Positions 61,823 through 64,000 of a stretch of DNA of 64,000 nt are shown here, piece after piece. A program made the translations under genes and the position numbers. Origin of the DNA: Acridotheres tristis (taxonomy: Eukaryota > Chordata > Aves > Passeriformes > Sturnidae). Each line of letters begins with the position of its first letter. Position 1 is the first letter of the stretch. The notes beneath the pieces are model-generated. The model had not been told where the DNA came from. It worked only from the letters and a program-made list of their open reading frames with translations, and searched no databases. The stretch spans positions 16,577,963 to 16,641,962 of the forward strand of contig CM072895.1 in assembly GCA_037013685.1 (NCBI GenBank), written 5' to 3'.

Positions 61823-64000
61823 ATGTTTACCCTTGCAGAAGTTGCATCGCTCAGTGACATCCAGCCAACTTACCGTATCTTGAAACCATGGTGGGATGTA
61901 TTTATGGATTATCTCGCTGTTGTTATGTTAATGGTTGCCATTTTTGCTGGAACCATGCAGCTGACAAAAGACCAGGTGGTCTGCTTGCCAGTTTTGCAGT
62001 CTACTGTAAATCCAAAAGTGCAGCCTGATACAGCAGGGAAGGCTGACTTTACCACTGTTGAAACAACCACTGGTCAAGAAGAAGCATCAATGAGAACTGT
62101 TTCCTTTGGTGCCCCTACTGTAATACCTGACATTCTGAGCAGAGCAACTACCTCTTCTCAGTATCAACCCACTGAATCAGACCAGGAGCTGAAGAAGGAG
62201 CAGAAAGATTCCTCAGGCCGTAAAACAAATTTGGATTTTCAGCAGTATGTATTTATTAACCAAATGTGCTATCATTTGGCTCTTCCTTGGTACTCAAAGT
62301 ATTTTCCCTATCTTGTTCTCATCCATACTATCATTTTAATAGTGAGTAGTAATTTTTGGTTCAAGTATCCCAAGACTTGCTCAAAAATTGAGCATTTTGT
62401 GTCTATATTGGGGAAGTGCTTTGAGTCTCCTTGGACTACAAAAGCATTGTCTGAAACGGCATGTGAGGACTCTGAGGAGAACAAACAGAGGTTAACTGGT
62501 GCCCAGTCCCTTCCCAAGTACGTTTCCACTAGCAGTGATGAAGGAAGCCCAAGTGCTAGCACTCCCATGATAACCAAATCTGGCTTCAAATTTTCAGCCG
62601 ACAAGCCGATGATCGAGATTCCCAGTGTCACGATTTTAGATAAGAAAGATGGAGAGCAAGCCAAGGCGCTGTTTGAGAAAGTCCGTAAGTTCCGGGCTCA
62701 CGTGGAAGACAGTGATCTGATTTATAAGCTCTATGTTGGCCAGACTGTCATCAAGACTGTCAAGTTCATATTTATTCTCTGCTATACTGCGAACTTTGTC
62801 AACACCATTAGTTTTGAACACATCTGCAACCCAAAAGTGGAACACCTGATTGGCTACACAGAGTTTGAATGTACACACAATATGGCTTATATGCTGAAGA
62901 AGCTGCTTATCAGCTATATTTCCCTTATCTGCGTCTATGGTTTTATCTGCCTCTACACGCTTTTCTGGCTGTTCCGAATACCTTTAAAAGAATACTCTTT
63001 TGAAAAGGTCAGAGAAGAGAGCAGCTTCAGCGATATCCCCGATGTCAAAAACGATTTTGCCTTTCTCTTGCACATGGTAGATCAGTATGACCAGCTGTAT
63101 TCCAAGCGATTCGGTGTCTTTTTGTCAGAGGTAAGCGAGAACAAACTGCGTGGGATTAGTTTAAACCACGAGTGGACTTACGAAAAGCTTCGGCAGCACG
63201 TCTCCCGCAACGCCCAGGACAAGCAGGAGTTGCATCTCTTCATGCTGTCAGGAGTCCCCGATGCCGTGTTTGATCTGACGGATCTGGATGTGTTGAAATT
63301 GGAGCTGATTCCTGAAGCAAAAATTACAGCCAAAATTTCCCAGATGACAAATCTTCAGGAGCTTCATCTATACCACTGCCCTGCCAAGGTTGAGCAGACT
63401 GCCTTCAGCTTCCTCCGGGACCACTTGAGATGCCTTCATGTGAAATTCACAGATGTTGCAGAAATTCCTGCGTGGGTGTATTTGCTCAAAACCCTCCGTG
63501 AATTGTATTTGATAGGCAACTTGAACTCTGAAAATAATAAAATGATAGGGCTTGAGTCTCTTAGAGAGCTGAGACACCTTAAAATTCTCCACGTGAAGAG
63601 CAATTTGACCAAAATTCCCCCCAATATCACAGATGTAGCACCGCATCTGACAAAACTAGTTATTCATAATGATGGCACTAAGCTTGTGGTACTCAATAGC
63701 CTTAAGAAAATGACAAATGTTGCAGAGTTGGAACTGCAGAACTGTGAACTGGAGAGAATTCCCCATGCCATCTTCAGTCTCTCTAACTTACAGGAACTGG
63801 ATTTAAAGTCAAATAGCATACGCACAATTGAAGAAATCATCAGTTTCCAGCATTTAAAAAGATTGACTTGTTTAAAGCTATGGCACAATAAAATAGTCAG
63901 CATTCCTTCATCCATTACCCACGTAAAGAATTTGGAATCTCTTTATCTCTCCAATAACAAACTTGAAACCTTACCTGCCGCAGTGTTCAGTTTACAGAAG
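61823..64000 (+). CDS. LRRC8D: LRRC8D, VRAC channel subunit (3' end beyond window)
   Basis: Volume-regulated anion channel subunit D of the plasma membrane. With LRRC8A it forms hexameric channels; D-containing channels are known to pass larger organic solutes such as taurine. The start MFTLAEVASL is at 61823, and 726 codons are open to the window edge; the known vertebrate protein is about 858 residues, so roughly 130 are missing. Domain order: conserved amphipathic N terminus (1-22), TM1 about 24-46, long variable first extracellular loop (about 48-160), TM2 about 162-180, intracellular loop with the ALSETACEDSEENKQR stretch (208-223), TM3 about 309-330, second extracellular loop, TM4 about 361-384, then leucine-rich repeats from about 485. 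Extracellular cysteines C54, C149, C335 and C350 fit the family disulfide pattern. Phe144 appears to match the phenylalanine reported to line the LRRC8D pore constriction. D was chosen over A, B, C and E from the MFTLAEVASL start and the NLDFQQYVFINQMCYH segment. No frameshift or premature stop is present. Confidence 0.97.
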   Translation, partial: MFTLAEVASLSDIQPTYRILKPWWDVFMDYLAVVMLMVAIFAGTMQLTKDQVVCLPVLQSTVNPKVQPDTAGKADFTTVETTTGQEEASMRTVSFGAPTVIPDILSRATTSSQYQPTESDQELKKEQKDSSGRKTNLDFQQYVFINQMCYHLALPWYSKYFPYLVLIHTIILIVSSNFWFKYPKTCSKIEHFVSILGKCFESPWTTKALSETACEDSEENKQRLTGAQSLPKYVSTSSDEGSPSASTPMITKSGFKFSADKPMIEIPSVTILDKKDGEQAKALFEKVRKFRAHVEDSDLIYKLYVGQTVIKTVKFIFILCYTANFVNTISFEHICNPKVEHLIGYTEFECTHNMAYMLKKLLISYISLICVYGFICLYTLFWLFRIPLKEYSFEKVREESSFSDIPDVKNDFAFLLHMVDQYDQLYSKRFGVFLSEVSENKLRGISLNHEWTYEKLRQHVSRNAQDKQELHLFMLSGVPDAVFDLTDLDVLKLELIPEAKITAKISQMTNLQELHLYHCPAKVEQTAFSFLRDHLRCLHVKFTDVAEIPAWVYLLKTLRELYLIGNLNSENNKMIGLESLRELRHLKILHVKSNLTKIPPNITDVAPHLTKLVIHNDGTKLVVLNSLKKMTNVAELELQNCELERIPHAIFSLSNLQELDLKSNSIRTIEEIISFQHLKRLTCLKLWHNKIVSIPSSITHVKNLESLYLSNNKLETLPAAVFSLQK

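Overview
The window looks like bird nuclear DNA. It is mostly non-coding and ends inside one clearly recognisable gene. The bird assignment rests on two degraded CR1-type LINE 3' ends (about 12.25 kb and 61.0 kb), very low repeat density, compact CpG-rich promoters, and a vertebrate LRRC8D coding exon that is close to, but distinct from, the mammalian protein. I cannot name the species.

The one certain gene is LRRC8D (plus strand), a subunit of the volume-regulated anion channel VRAC. Its protein is encoded in a single large exon that starts at 61821, with the ATG at 61823. The reading frame is open to the window end, giving 726 codons; the last ~130 codons lie outside. My upstream model is a CpG-island promoter with a non-coding first exon ending at 15189, a 32.7 kb intron, an 82-bp non-coding exon 2 (47889-47970), a 13.9 kb intron, then the coding exon. 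Exon 3 is read directly. Exons 1 and 2 are inferred from splice signals and base composition.

Layout: 1-960 is a GC/CpG-rich block holding a G-rich minisatellite. 961-7760 is non-coding and includes a purine-rich tract (5690-6905). 7761-8040 is a smaller CpG-rich patch with a TATA box and a splice donor, possibly an alternative promoter. 8041-14500 is AT-rich and non-coding. 14510-15600 is the main CpG island. 15190-61820 is the intronic part of LRRC8D, with low-complexity tracts, a 75-bp duplicated segment and small hairpins. 61821-64000 is coding.

I found no novel multi-gene system. The most interesting observation is the inferred LRRC8D leader. The exon 2 candidate contains a near-perfect 30-nt palindrome, and an upstream ATG inside it opens a frame that, after splicing, overlaps the LRRC8D start codon out of frame. 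Almost all other open frames are short, stop-limited, unrecognisable, or confined to GC-rich DNA where stops are rare.
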